64,000 nucleotides of DNA from contig JBKECH010000075.1 in the NCBI GenBank assembly GCA_047974415.1, positions 7,230 through 71,229 on the forward strand, read 5' to 3'. The first letter of the stretch is position 1. Each line of letters starts with the position of its first letter. The notes under the pieces are model-generated. The model was not told where the DNA came from. It saw only the letters and a list, made by a program, of their open reading frames with translations, and did not search any database. Position numbers and translations under genes: made by a program. Shown here piece by piece: positions 16,676-25,867 of the stretch. Origin of the DNA: JBKEAJ01 sp047974415. GTDB taxonomy: Bacteria > Bacteroidota > Bacteroidia > Bacteroidales > Prolixibacteraceae.

Positions 16676-16706
16676 TTTGAGTATAGCAAATAATTTGCAA
16701 TATTTG
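16676..16706 (+). promoter_or_regulatory. Candidate upp promoter
   Basis: TTTG (16676-16679), 19 bp spacer, AATATTTG (16699-16706), one mismatch to TAnnTTTG, 23 bp before the upp ATG. Confidence 0.5.
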
Positions 16707-16729
16707 TATGTAATTTTAAATAATAAGAA

Positions 16730-17356
16730 ATGTCATTATACGTAGCAAGCCACCCACTTATCAAGCATAAAGTTGGATTACTCAGACAAGCCGATATCTC
16801 GACCAAGGAATTTCGTCATTTGTCGTCAGAAATAGCATCGTTGTTAACCTATGAAGCTCTTGAGGATTTACCTCTGGAGAAAATCAACATCAGTGGATGG
16901 GCTGGGACAGTAGAAATAGACCAGATAAAAGGGAAAAAAGTGACTATTGTACCTATTTTGCGAGCTGGTCTTGGAATGATGTCTGGAGTGCTAGACTTAG
17001 TACCTTCAGCAAAAGTCTCTGTAGTAGGATTTTACAGAAACGAGGAGACCCTACAGCCCGTTGAATATTATGCCAAACTGGCCAGCAATATGAATAAAAG
17101 AGTTGCTCTAATCATAGACCCAATGCTAGCTACTGGAGGCACTCTCGTTGCAACGATAGACACTTTAAAACGAGCTGGCTGCGAAAAGATTAAAGGGCTT
17201 TTCATTGTTGCAGCTCCAGAAGGTTTAAAAAAGGTAGAAGAGGCACATCCTGACGTAGAAATATATGTTGCAGCTGTTGACGAAAAATTAAACGACAAAG
17301 GCTATATTCTTCCTGGGCTTGGCGATGCTGGTGATAAAATATTTGGAACAAAATAA
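16730..17356 (+). CDS. upp: Uracil phosphoribosyltransferase
   Basis: 208 residues, the normal length. It converts uracil and PRPP to UMP in pyrimidine salvage. Visible are the N-terminal HPLIKHKVGLLRQADISTKEF, the flexible-loop region VPILRAGLGMMSGVLDLVPSA, the PRPP-binding ALIIDPMLATGGTLVATI and the uracil-binding C-terminus PGLGDAGDKIFGTK. It is followed 63 bp later by sbcD on the same strand. A consensus-like promoter lies just upstream. Confidence 0.97.
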   Translation: MSLYVASHPLIKHKVGLLRQADISTKEFRHLSSEIASLLTYEALEDLPLEKINISGWAGTVEIDQIKGKKVTIVPILRAGLGMMSGVLDLVPSAKVSVVGFYRNEETLQPVEYYAKLASNMNKRVALIIDPMLATGGTLVATIDTLKRAGCEKIKGLFIVAAPEGLKKVEEAHPDVEIYVAAVDEKLNDKGYILPGLGDAGDKIFGTK

Positions 17357-17419
17357 AAACAAACTCACATCAACAAGCTTGTGAGAGCTGACAAATAGAG
17401 GCTTAGCAATCAAAATCGC

Positions 17420-18640
17420 ATGAAACTTTTACATACCTCAGATTGGCATATTGGCAAAAAACTAGAGAACTTTTCTCGCTTACCTGAACAGCGAGAAGTA
17501 CTCGACGAAATTTGTCAAATAGCTGACGAACAAGACGTCGATGCCATTCTTGTGGTAGGCGATGTGTTCGATAACTTTACTCCAACAACCGAAGCTATAG
17601 AACTATTATACAAAACACTACATCGACTATCGAACTATGGAAATAGATTAATTTGCGTAATTGCTGGCAACCATGATTCGCCCAATCTTATCAAGTCGGC
17701 AGATCCACTTGCATTACAATGCGGAATACTACTGATAGGTGCACCACTGGATGTCGTAGGTAAATTTGAAACAGAAAAGGGTATCAAACTCCTAAAGTCC
17801 GAAAAAGGATTTGTCGAGATATCTATGCCCAAATACAACTACCCTCTCCGTATCCTTCATACCCCTTACGCCAATGAAACTAGACTACGCACATGCTTCG
17901 ACAAGGATGACAAGGAGAATGAATTACAGAATATATTATCGGAACATTGGCAACACTTGGCAGAACAACACTGCAACATCGAAGGCGTTAATATCCTTGT
18001 TTCACACTTGTTAGTAGTCAACAATGCCGATGAAGAAATCCAAGAACCAGACGAAGAAAAACCAATATTGTATATTGGAGGAGCACAAGCCATACTGAGT
18101 AGCAACATACCCAAGCAAATACAGTATTTTGCACTTGGACATTTACACCGACATCAATACGTAAATAACTCTGAAAACAAAATAGTCTACTGCGGAAGCC
18201 CTCTGGCATATAGTTTTGCCGAGGTAGAACAGGATAAATTTGTAGACATCATAAATATCAATCCAAACACTAAACCCGAGGTTAACCAAATAAAAATAAA
18301 CTCTGGCAAAAAGTTAATACGCAAGCTATTCGACGGTCCAAATGAGGCGGTTGAATGGCTTAAAAAAAATCAAAACACCTTGGTGGAACTATCCATAAAG
18401 ACCGATGCTTTTTTAACTGCCGAGGAAAGGCGTAGTATCGAAAAATGTCATGACGGTATTATAAGCGTAATACCAATAGTGGCAAGTGACAATGAAACAT
18501 TTGAAAATACTTCGACGCTTGACCTATCTGAATCAATGGAAACACTTTTCGATCAGTTCTTCAAAGCTAAAAATATGGGGATAGCCCCATCCGAGGAACA
18601 AGTAAACTTATTTAAAGAAATACTTGCCACAGAACAATGA
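17420..18640 (+). CDS. sbcD: Exonuclease SbcCD subunit D
   Basis: 406 residues, calcineurin-like nuclease that with SbcC cuts hairpins and blocked DNA ends. The five phosphoesterase motifs are present: LHTSDWHIGK at the start, ILVVGDVFDNF, VIAGNHDSP, VSHLLVV and FALGHLHRHQYV (metal-binding Asp/His). CGSPLAYSFAEVE is the conserved post-domain segment. The C-terminal capping region follows. The stop overlaps the sbcC start by 4 nt, the classic coupled arrangement. Confidence 0.95.
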   Translation: MKLLHTSDWHIGKKLENFSRLPEQREVLDEICQIADEQDVDAILVVGDVFDNFTPTTEAIELLYKTLHRLSNYGNRLICVIAGNHDSPNLIKSADPLALQCGILLIGAPLDVVGKFETEKGIKLLKSEKGFVEISMPKYNYPLRILHTPYANETRLRTCFDKDDKENELQNILSEHWQHLAEQHCNIEGVNILVSHLLVVNNADEEIQEPDEEKPILYIGGAQAILSSNIPKQIQYFALGHLHRHQYVNNSENKIVYCGSPLAYSFAEVEQDKFVDIININPNTKPEVNQIKINSGKKLIRKLFDGPNEAVEWLKKNQNTLVELSIKTDAFLTAEERRSIEKCHDGIISVIPIVASDNETFENTSTLDLSESMETLFDQFFKAKNMGIAPSEEQVNLFKEILATEQ

Positions 18641-21600
18641 TACCTATACAACTAAAAATAAAAGGATTATACTCATATCAAGAATTGCAAATTATAGATT
18701 TTGATAAATTACTAAAATCTAATATTTTCGGAGTTTTTGGTAGTGTTGGCTCAGGCAAATCCACAATTTTAGAAGCCATTTCCTATGCCCTATATGGCGA
18801 AGTAGACAGAATGTCAAGAACAGGGCGCAACTACAATATGCTAAATCTTAAATCCAAAGAATTGCTTATTGATTTTGAGTTTAGGAATTTTGAGGGGGTC
18901 GAATACCGCATAGTTGTAAGGGGCAAGAGGAACAGTAAACAATTTGATGATGTAAAATCATTTACAAAAACGACTTACAAAAAAACACATGGAAAATGGG
19001 AAGCTTTTGATAGCTTCGAACACAATGTGGAGCAGATTGTTGGTTTATCTTACATAAATTTTCGCCGAACCATCATAATCCCACAAGGCAAGTTTCAAGA
19101 ATTTCTGCAACTCGGTAGCGCCGACCGGACTACCATGCTCAAAGAGATTTTTAATCTCGAAAAGTTTGACTTAAGCCATAAGCTCGCTACAGTTGATTCT
19201 GCAAACGAGGCGCAGTTACAAACAGCAACGGGAAGCTTGCAACAGCTAGAGGAATACACAAACGACGGATTAACACATCTGGAGAATCTATTGAACATAA
19301 AAAACACTGAAATAGACTCGCTCAAAATTAAACAAAAAAATAAGCAGGTAGAGTACGAAGAGCAGAAAAAAATAAAAGACTTGTCCGTTAAGCTGAAAGT
19401 GACTCGTCAAAAGTTTAACGAACTGTCACTTGAGAAATCAATCATCGATGAACTCGAAGCAAAATTAAAAGATTACAATATTTTTGCCCGAATTTTTAAA
19501 AGTGATTTAGACTTCTGCAAACACAAAGAAGAAAATATTAGCAAACAACTACAAAGACTCAGGAATGTTGATGAATCACTGTACAACAACGACATAAACC
19601 TCCAACAAATAAGAAAATATTTAGCCGATGCGAAACAAGATAAAGAAAATATACCCTCACTTTCAAAACAAGTTGAAGAATACAAAGCATTAGCACAAAT
19701 GCAAAAGAGCTATGCAAAGATTGAAGATATAAAACAGCGTGTAGAAAAAGGTAAAGCAACCATTAGTGATATCCAAGCAGAAAGCAAGACCCTCGAAGAA
19801 AAGCTGAAATTACAAAAAGATAAGCATAACATACTTATAGGTAAACAAGATAAGTATTACGAACTAAAAGAAAAAGAATTAACTGTAGACAAGCTCATCA
19901 ATACAAGAGCCGAGCTACTGAGAATAAACAAAAGAAAAGATGAATGCAACAGCTTCTCAAATACAAAACTACAAGAACTACAAGCTATAAAAAAGCAGTA
20001 CGGCATTGAGAATGAAGACATTACAAATAAACTAACAGCATTAGCTCTAGGCTTATCTAAAAATATAGATAAGCTCGAAAACGAAAAAGAACATTTGCTA
20101 ATTAACAGGAAGCTAGGAGACTTTGTCGATCAGCTTCACAGCGGCAAAGCATGCCCACTATGTGGCTCGGCAGAGCACCCCAAAATATTAGTCGCCACAA
20201 ATGTAGATGATGAACTTAGGAGCATTAAAGCACAGGTAGAAAGAAGTGCAAAAGAAAGAAAAGAGCTGGAAAGAGCTGAACTAAACAGCATTAGCATATA
20301 CGAGTCTATATCAACCGCCAACAAAGAGCTTGCTAAGCTAAACAAGCAAATCGCAAGCCTTGAAACAGAAGTAAAGAACCAAAAGAAACAACTATCTACA
20401 GGTACTGTATTATCCGAGGACGAGATAAAATTGCAAATCAAACAACTATCAATAGAGCTGAACGGACTAAAAGACCTTACAACAGAAATCGGAAATACAG
20501 AAAACAAGATGAACGACAACAAGTTAAAAATTGAAAGATACAATAAAGCTATATCTAAATTTGAAAATGAATTCAGTTTTGAGGAGGGTCAATTCGATCT
20601 AATGCAAGCAAGACTAGAATACTTAAATTTTGATAAAACCATTGATAGTGATACAATTACAAAACTAACTACTGAGACAGAAAATAAAATATCATCCATA
20701 GAAAAAACTTACGAAAAACTGACAACAGAAATAGAAGGACTGACAACAGAGGTCACAAAATTGGAGTCTACAAAAAACGAATTACAAGGCAACATAAACA
20801 ACGACAAAAAAGATTTGGAAATAAGTAAGCACAGACTCAACGCCAACATTAACACATATAAAATCAATGACATAGAGGATGTCGCCGCCTTACTAAACTC
20901 TAATTTTGATGCCGAATTTTCAGAGAACAAAATAAGCGAGTTTTATAGTAAATATGCACCTCTTAAAAAGAATATTAAGGAGCTCGAGCAGGAACTTGGA
21001 GACAAAACATTCAATCAAGACGAATTTTGCCTATTGGAAACAGAACTCCAAGATGTAGAAAATAAACTAGCGCTATGCAACAGACTTATAGCACAAACTG
21101 AGCAACAAATACGAACCACAAAGGGAAAGCTGATTGACAAATCAAGACTAATTAAGAATGTGGAATGTTTATTATCTAGGAAAAATAACATAGACATTTT
21201 TAAGAAAATGTTCCGTTCTAAGGGATTTGTAGATTTTGTGTCTTCTGTATACTTAAAAAATCTATGTCAAGCTGCAAACAAACGATTCACCCTCCTCACC
21301 AAGCAACAATTACATTTGGAGCTAAATGACAATAATGACTTTTTAGTTCGCGACAACATGAACGAAGGTCGTTTAAGGAGCGTTAAAACATTATCGGGCG
21401 GACAGATGTTTCAGGCATCGCTATCTTTGGCATTGTCATTGGCAGAAAGCATTCAAAAGCAAAACAAACAAGACCGTAACTTTTTTTTCCTCGACGAGGG
21501 CTTTGGAACACTCGACAAAGACACTCTAAGACAAGTATTTAATACGCTCAAAGCTCTAAAAAATGAAAATAGAATTGTTGGTATAATTTCTCACATTGAA

Positions 21601-21681
21601 GAACTCCAACAAGAAATACCCGTTCATTTAAAAATACATAAAGACCTTGAAATAGGCAGTGTCATAGAAACATCATATTGA
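18637..21681 (+). CDS. sbcC: Exonuclease SbcCD subunit C (SMC-like ATPase)
   Basis: 1014 residues. Split ABC ATPase with a long coiled coil. Walker A is GSVGSGKSTILEAI (~residue 40). Long heptad-rich arms lie on either side of the zinc hook ACPLCGSAEH near residue 505. The C-terminal lobe has the signature LSGGQMFQASLSLALSLAE (~925) and Walker B FFFLDEGFGTLDKD (~950). It partners SbcD to process palindromic or protein-blocked DNA. It is translationally coupled to sbcD (4-nt overlap). The arms are very Lys/Glu/Asn-rich, as expected. Confidence 0.95.
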   Translation: MIPIQLKIKGLYSYQELQIIDFDKLLKSNIFGVFGSVGSGKSTILEAISYALYGEVDRMSRTGRNYNMLNLKSKELLIDFEFRNFEGVEYRIVVRGKRNSKQFDDVKSFTKTTYKKTHGKWEAFDSFEHNVEQIVGLSYINFRRTIIIPQGKFQEFLQLGSADRTTMLKEIFNLEKFDLSHKLATVDSANEAQLQTATGSLQQLEEYTNDGLTHLENLLNIKNTEIDSLKIKQKNKQVEYEEQKKIKDLSVKLKVTRQKFNELSLEKSIIDELEAKLKDYNIFARIFKSDLDFCKHKEENISKQLQRLRNVDESLYNNDINLQQIRKYLADAKQDKENIPSLSKQVEEYKALAQMQKSYAKIEDIKQRVEKGKATISDIQAESKTLEEKLKLQKDKHNILIGKQDKYYELKEKELTVDKLINTRAELLRINKRKDECNSFSNTKLQELQAIKKQYGIENEDITNKLTALALGLSKNIDKLENEKEHLLINRKLGDFVDQLHSGKACPLCGSAEHPKILVATNVDDELRSIKAQVERSAKERKELERAELNSISIYESISTANKELAKLNKQIASLETEVKNQKKQLSTGTVLSEDEIKLQIKQLSIELNGLKDLTTEIGNTENKMNDNKLKIERYNKAISKFENEFSFEEGQFDLMQARLEYLNFDKTIDSDTITKLTTETENKISSIEKTYEKLTTEIEGLTTEVTKLESTKNELQGNINNDKKDLEISKHRLNANINTYKINDIEDVAALLNSNFDAEFSENKISEFYSKYAPLKKNIKELEQELGDKTFNQDEFCLLETELQDVENKLALCNRLIAQTEQQIRTTKGKLIDKSRLIKNVECLLSRKNNIDIFKKMFRSKGFVDFVSSVYLKNLCQAANKRFTLLTKQQLHLELNDNNDFLVRDNMNEGRLRSVKTLSGGQMFQASLSLALSLAESIQKQNKQDRNFFFLDEGFGTLDKDTLRQVFNTLKALKNENRIVGIISHIEELQQEIPVHLKIHKDLEIGSVIETSY

Positions 21682-21689
21682 TATTATGT

Positions 21690-21837
21690 TTAGTCTGTCT
21701 ATAAAGTCCAATATCTACGTTAATATACCCATTTGGGGCTTGATCTTCTAGCTCAAACTAGCAATATACAGAAAGCAAGCCTTGATATAATATTTAATTT
21801 TCTAGTTTAGACTTCCGACATTCTGGACAGACCTAAA
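21690..21837. repeat. Dispersed intergenic repeat family 1
   Basis: ~148 bp, from TTAGTCTGTCTATAAAGTCC to GACATTCTGGACAGACCTAA, with ends inverted relative to each other and TA on both sides. Internal blocks (AATATACAGAAAGCAAGCCTT) match the copy at 42770-42939. No coding capacity. It fills the gap after sbcC. Confidence 0.7.
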
Positions 21838-21924
21838 TACTGACAAAATCGCAAGCATATGCAACAAGACATAAAAACCGACTGCTGTCATAAGCTCTTG
21901 GATTAGGCAATAAATTACGAATAT

Positions 21925-22212
21925 ATGAATAAGGATATAAAAAAAAAGAAGAAAACAAAGAGCCCTATAAGTTTGGCAATTAGAATGGTTAAAATGTCCG
22001 TATGCCAAAAATACCGAGGAATATCTATACAATCTATCCTAGTATGGATATTTTGCATTGCTTACTTTGTCAGTCCAATAGATGTTATCCTTGACGCCAT
22101 TCCTTTCTTCGGTATTGTCGACGACACTGCTGTACTTGGATGGGCAGTGGTACGCTTCAAAAAAGAGTTTGAAAAATTCAAAGAATGGGACAAAAAAAAC
22201 ACAAGCTACTAG
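21925..22212 (+). CDS. YkvA/DUF1232 small membrane protein
   Basis: 95 residues. A lysine-rich N-terminus (MNKDIKKKKKTK) is followed by the DUF1232 core: a hydrophobic helix SILVWIFCIAYFVSPIDVI with the family motif SPIDVI-DAIPFFG(I)VDD, and a second helix TAVLGWAVVRF. Members are small inner-membrane proteins of unknown function. The gene is alone between a dispersed repeat and a convergent sigma-factor gene. Confidence 0.88.
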   Translation: MNKDIKKKKKTKSPISLAIRMVKMSVCQKYRGISIQSILVWIFCIAYFVSPIDVILDAIPFFGIVDDTAVLGWAVVRFKKEFEKFKEWDKKNTSY

Positions 22213-22281
22213 CCCGTAATTAATTTAGGAACTAGCAACTTGTGCTCATAAATAATAAACTATACTACTTTTATAAAGTGA

Positions 22282-22794
22282 TTAATCATTCCACTGATAA
22301 TCTATAAGTGAATCACTTAGCTTCTTGCGAGTAATAAAAATCTTACTCTTCACAGTGCCTATAGGAATATTCAACTCTTCTGAAATCTCTTTATATTTAT
22401 ATCCATTCACATACATCTCGAAGGGCACCTTAAACCCGTCCTCTAGATTGTCTATTTCTTTTTGTATAAACTTATAGCTGCACTCAGAATCCGCACCTAC
22501 AGAACTGGTAATAGTATACACAGCAGGAATATACACCTCTTCATCATCAAGAGTATACTTAATTTTTGTGTTTCTTCGATACTCATTTATAAAAGTATTT
22601 CGCATAATCGCATACGCCCATGCTTTTAAATTGCTATTTTCCCTATATTTATCTGCATTAGACAAGGCCTTTAGCATTGTTTCTTGTAATAAGTCCTTTG
22701 CTCTGTCTAAGTCCGATGTTAACGAAAGTGCATAGCCCTCAAGTTTTGGGCTAAGATCTACTAACTGTTGCCTTATATTGTTGTTTGAATTCAT
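22282..22794 (-). CDS. ECF-type RNA polymerase sigma factor
   Basis: About 170 residues from the chosen ATG (MNSNNNIRQQ); the frame is open upstream to 22860, but the extra residues are not sigma-like. Region 2 is seen as SDLDRAKDLLQETMLKALSN and AWAYAIMRNTFINEYRR. Region 4 helix-turn-helix is YKYKEISEELNIPIGTVKSK. It directs RNA polymerase to a set of alternative promoters. No anti-sigma factor gene is adjacent, and none of the SusC proteins here carries an STN signalling domain, so its regulon and control are unknown. Confidence 0.88.
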   Translation of the reverse strand: MNSNNNIRQQLVDLSPKLEGYALSLTSDLDRAKDLLQETMLKALSNADKYRENSNLKAWAYAIMRNTFINEYRRNTKIKYTLDDEEVYIPAVYTITSSVGADSECSYKFIQKEIDNLEDGFKVPFEMYVNGYKYKEISEELNIPIGTVKSKIFITRKKLSDSLIDYQWND

Positions 22795-23329
22795 ATTATA
22801 CATTGTTTTTAATTGTTTTGCTATTATTATGTAATTACAATCAAGTTGTGCAAAAGCCATGCCTTGTCACACGCAACAAAAACTAAATAACACAAATATA
22901 AATAAAATATTGTTTACGCATTGATTTTATACATATTACGATCTCTATTACACATAGAAATAAGTATAAAACATCATTCTCACCAACTGACAGCATGTGA
23001 CACTTAGCAATTATTCACACACGTAAATATGTATTGACGCTAATTAACTAATAGTCCTCATGATGTCAGAAATTCGAGTTAGAGACTCAAACATCAAAAG
23101 TCGACAAAACACTGCAAATCATAAAATTACTAATACTTGTAATTAATCCACAAGGTATGCACAACGCAGATTTTGGACTTAAAGAAAGACCTTAAATAGC
23201 TTTTAACCCTTTTACCCCAGAATATCGTCATCTTACCTATCACGTACAAAAACGCCCTAAATAAAGGCTTTGCTAGATCCAGACGCAATATATTGTGTAC
23301 CTACTCCCCAAAACCCTTGTCTTACCGAA

Positions 23330-23370
23330 CTTAAAGCCCTCACTACGGCGTTCCAATACATAATTCGGGG
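23330..23370. repeat. Dispersed palindromic repeat family 2, partial copy
   Basis: CACTACGGCGTTCCAATACATAATTCGGGG resembles the family 2 unit at 14119-14161 (inverted) and at 47959-48006. The left end is decayed. Confidence 0.5.
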
Positions 23371-23373
23371 TTT

Positions 23374-23414
23374 AAGAAAAGGCTGAGCATTAGTAAGTGT
23401 TCAGCCTTTTCTTT
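23374..23414 (-). terminator. Rho-independent terminator of the SusC-SusD-DUF4843-PKD operon
   Basis: AAGAAAAGGCTGAGCA and TGTTCAGCCTTTTCTT form a ~14-bp stem with an 8-nt loop. Read on the minus strand it ends in a T-rich arm, directly downstream of the operon whose last stop is at 23469. Confidence 0.8.
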
Positions 23415-23468
23415 ATGCTTGATTACTCAACTCTCATTGATTGCTTCTTGTTCATTCATAGAAACATG

Positions 23469-25034
23469 TTAGTACCCTGCTCCGTACGTATTATCGTTAA
23501 CTTCAGGAGAGATGTACATAACGTCTCTTACATGGCCTTTACCATTAACTGTAAAATCTGGGTTCTTTGCTAGATCGCCTGCTGACTTTGGGAAAAAATG
23601 TATTTTGTAGTCCTGCGAAGCATTACTTGTTGCAACGATAATATAATTATGAGCAAAGACAGCATCATCTGAAGGAGAGTAACTACGATGCCGGATCATT
23701 GTTACTTCTTCCCCTGCGGGAGCCTCATATTGAAGTCTCTCATATCCACTAGACAAGTTACGAGACCATATCTGGCTTTTCCCAACCCTAAAATATATTA
23801 TCTTTTCATCTAAGTTAGCCTTAAAAAGATTTGCTTCAAACAATTTAGCACCAGGCTCAATGGTGTCATTTTGGATATTAAGACTCTTATATGACCCCGA
23901 TATAGTTGAGACAATCATCATATTTGGATCTGCCTTATCTTTCATCACTGCAATAGCAGGCTTTGAACGAGAATAATTTTCCGTTACTCCCATGTACAGT
24001 AATGTCTTATTCGTATTGTTGGCAGGCATATCAGTACCCTTGTCGTCTTTTATAATAGTAAGTGTAGATCTACTCATATTGTGTGACATAAAAGAGCTCG
24101 TCAACTTATCAAAAAACAAGGCCATAGAACCGCTGTTAACAGCATATTGGGACAACTCATATTTATCGTGCTCTTCATTTTTCTTTGCTGGAAGGCTAAA
24201 TACACCCGAGTTAAGACTCATTTTGTAAATCTGATGCAACAAACCGTTATTAATCATGTAGTAGGTTGATTGATTACCACTAAAACCCAGAAAACTAGGC
24301 TTAATAACAGAAGGCTTCTCAAAACAAAAATTATCTTGTCCTGCAATCTCTTGCATCGTATTAATGTAATTAATGGACAAATCGTTTTCCGACAATATTG
24401 AAAGAACCCTTGTATTTAAAGCCATAGGACTACTCGAATCGGTAACATATGACTTGTAGGACGAGAAGAAAGTTATCAATTTGGCTTGACCTTCTAGTTT
24501 CTTTCCATTTATACTACTGTAGACATTCTCTGCTTTACTTGCTGGCTTAATGGTTTCGGGAGTAAACAGTAAATCAAGATCTGAATTTTCGCCATCATCC
24601 TTTAGCACATACCAGCCTCTTGTAAAGGCAGTAATCACCTCTAGGGTACTAGTCTCAATACGTGTTAGTCCTGTATTCGTATTTTTAGCTCCAAAAATCA
24701 AGGCCCAGTCGTTTGCATCTAGAGTTACAAGGTAGTTTAGCTCCCTGGTGTGGGAGATGGTATCTAGGATTGGGACTTCTCCATAGGCAAACATCTTGTA
24801 AACTACCCAAAAGTACTCAAAATTTGCATTTGGGTCATTCGAAGACACTTCTGGTGAGATCTTGAGTGTATCGGCTGTCGAAGTTGCACTGTAATGGCTC
24901 TCTATACCTCTAATGATAATGTCTTCAGGCGCATCAATGTTATCGTTGCTAAGATCGTTATAGCAAGAACCTAGCAACACGAGTAGAACGATGGGTAAAT
25001 ATACTTGTTTCTTCATTTTTTCTTTCTTTGTCAT
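23469..25034 (-). CDS. PKD-like family lipoprotein
   Basis: 521 residues from the first start, but the ATG at 25016 (MKKQVYLPIVLLVLLGSC) is a more usual lipoprotein start and has AAAGAAAGAAAA before it. The lipobox is LLGSC. Next is a segment of ~150 residues resembling PKD/Ig-like modules (EYFWVVYKMFAYG, TLDANDWALIFGAKNTNTGL, TRGWYVLKDDGENSDLD). The C-terminal part has repeated short strands, as in a propeller-like domain. Such proteins are the last gene of SusC-SusD-DUF4843 loci and are thought to be surface-exposed glycan- or peptide-binding lipoproteins. Function is inferred from context only. Confidence 0.8.
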   Translation of the reverse strand: MTKKEKMKKQVYLPIVLLVLLGSCYNDLSNDNIDAPEDIIIRGIESHYSATSTADTLKISPEVSSNDPNANFEYFWVVYKMFAYGEVPILDTISHTRELNYLVTLDANDWALIFGAKNTNTGLTRIETSTLEVITAFTRGWYVLKDDGENSDLDLLFTPETIKPASKAENVYSSINGKKLEGQAKLITFFSSYKSYVTDSSSPMALNTRVLSILSENDLSINYINTMQEIAGQDNFCFEKPSVIKPSFLGFSGNQSTYYMINNGLLHQIYKMSLNSGVFSLPAKKNEEHDKYELSQYAVNSGSMALFFDKLTSSFMSHNMSRSTLTIIKDDKGTDMPANNTNKTLLYMGVTENYSRSKPAIAVMKDKADPNMMIVSTISGSYKSLNIQNDTIEPGAKLFEANLFKANLDEKIIYFRVGKSQIWSRNLSSGYERLQYEAPAGEEVTMIRHRSYSPSDDAVFAHNYIIVATSNASQDYKIHFFPKSAGDLAKNPDFTVNGKGHVRDVMYISPEVNDNTYGAGY

Positions 25035-25039
25035 TACAA

Positions 25040-25855
25040 TTAAGGTACAGTCACCAAGTCTCCATATTCGTCTGTCAAGGGGGCGTCTGGGTGTGCTTTG
25101 TTATAGTCAAATAACAATTGCTTTGTTTTGTCTCCCCAATATCCTAGCAAAGCGAAATCTAATGAAATATTCTTTAAAAAAAGATCATCCCATCGTTCTC
25201 CTGTCTGATCTATGAAGAAGCGATGCTTTACCTTACTGTATTTTCCGAAGCGATATTTTTCCAAATAACCTCTCCACTCATCTGGCTTAACAAGTTCATC
25301 TGACATATAAAGCTTTCGCCATAATAATCGAGTGTCTCCTGTAATGAAATGCTCGTTAGCTACTAATTTAAATTTTAATACGTAAGTATTTGACTGCATA
25401 GAAGGATCTCGCAACAAAACAACCGGAACGTAGCAGTTAATTTTTCCTGCTTTTATAGAGTAAAGCGAAGCAACAGAGGGGTCATCAAATGCAAGGTAAT
25501 GAACTCCTGGCACAGCATTTAGAGTATCAGGGACTTCTTCTTGCTCAATAATGAAAGGACGGTCATAGTTTTCTTGCCCCCCAAGGGCGTACAAGTTGAA
25601 GTATACCACACTTCTGATAACGTTTGCTCCCTCATATACGAAAGAGAATGTCTTTGTCGTATCTGTCAATACTTCGCTTGAATTGTTTAATTTACTCAAA
25701 TCATTTGGTCCAAACTGTAGAAATTTATCCCCACTATATAAATCATATTCTTGACTGCAAGAATACAGACCTACCAAACACAAGATTATCATTACATAAC
25801 TGCAAATATGCTCTGCGTATTTCTCTTTGCTTTTTATTTTAATGTATGTCCTCAT
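25040..25855 (-). CDS. DUF4843 domain lipoprotein
   Basis: 271 residues. The signal sequence has a lipobox in LYSCSQEYDLY. The DUF4843 hallmarks are YSGDKFLQFGPND, a beta-sandwich segment FSFVYEGANVIRSVVYFNLY, and PGVHYLAFDDPSVASLYSIKAGK. The C-terminal half (WRKLYMSDELVKPDEWRGYL, GKYSKVKHRFFIDQTG) is a domain typical of this protein type. It is predicted to sit on the outer surface and to assist the SusC/SusD transporter. The gene lies 12 bp after susD and 5 bp before the PKD lipoprotein. Confidence 0.85.
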   Translation of the reverse strand: MRTYIKIKSKEKYAEHICSYVMIILCLVGLYSCSQEYDLYSGDKFLQFGPNDLSKLNNSSEVLTDTTKTFSFVYEGANVIRSVVYFNLYALGGQENYDRPFIIEQEEVPDTLNAVPGVHYLAFDDPSVASLYSIKAGKINCYVPVVLLRDPSMQSNTYVLKFKLVANEHFITGDTRLLWRKLYMSDELVKPDEWRGYLEKYRFGKYSKVKHRFFIDQTGERWDDLFLKNISLDFALLGYWGDKTKQLLFDYNKAHPDAPLTDEYGDLVTVP

Positions 25856-25867
25856 TTGTTTATACTT

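Larger units (their letters stand above)
22861..23468. other. Intergenic region without a gene
   Basis: About 600 bp between the sigma factor and the PKD-lipoprotein operon. It contains a family 2 repeat (~23330-23370) and a strong terminator (23374-23413). The rest is AT-rich with no coding frame or RNA gene that I recognise. Confidence 0.6.

Noticed and set aside
20136..20543. Minus-strand frame of 135 residues inside sbcC
   Set aside because: It is Ser/Leu/Phe-rich, the mirror of a Lys/Glu-rich coiled coil; a shadow frame.
17420..21681. SbcCD as part of a defence island with the ATPase-MscS pair
   Set aside because: They are 18 kb apart with unrelated operons between. SbcCD is common in Bacteroidota as a repair nuclease.
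21690..21837. Considered as a small RNA gene after sbcC
   Set aside because: The sequence belongs to the dispersed repeat family 1 and has inverted ends, so a mobile repeat explains it better.
22282..22794. ECF sigma factor as regulator of the neighbouring SusC operon
   Set aside because: No anti-sigma gene is adjacent, and none of the SusC proteins has the N-terminal STN signalling domain such systems use.
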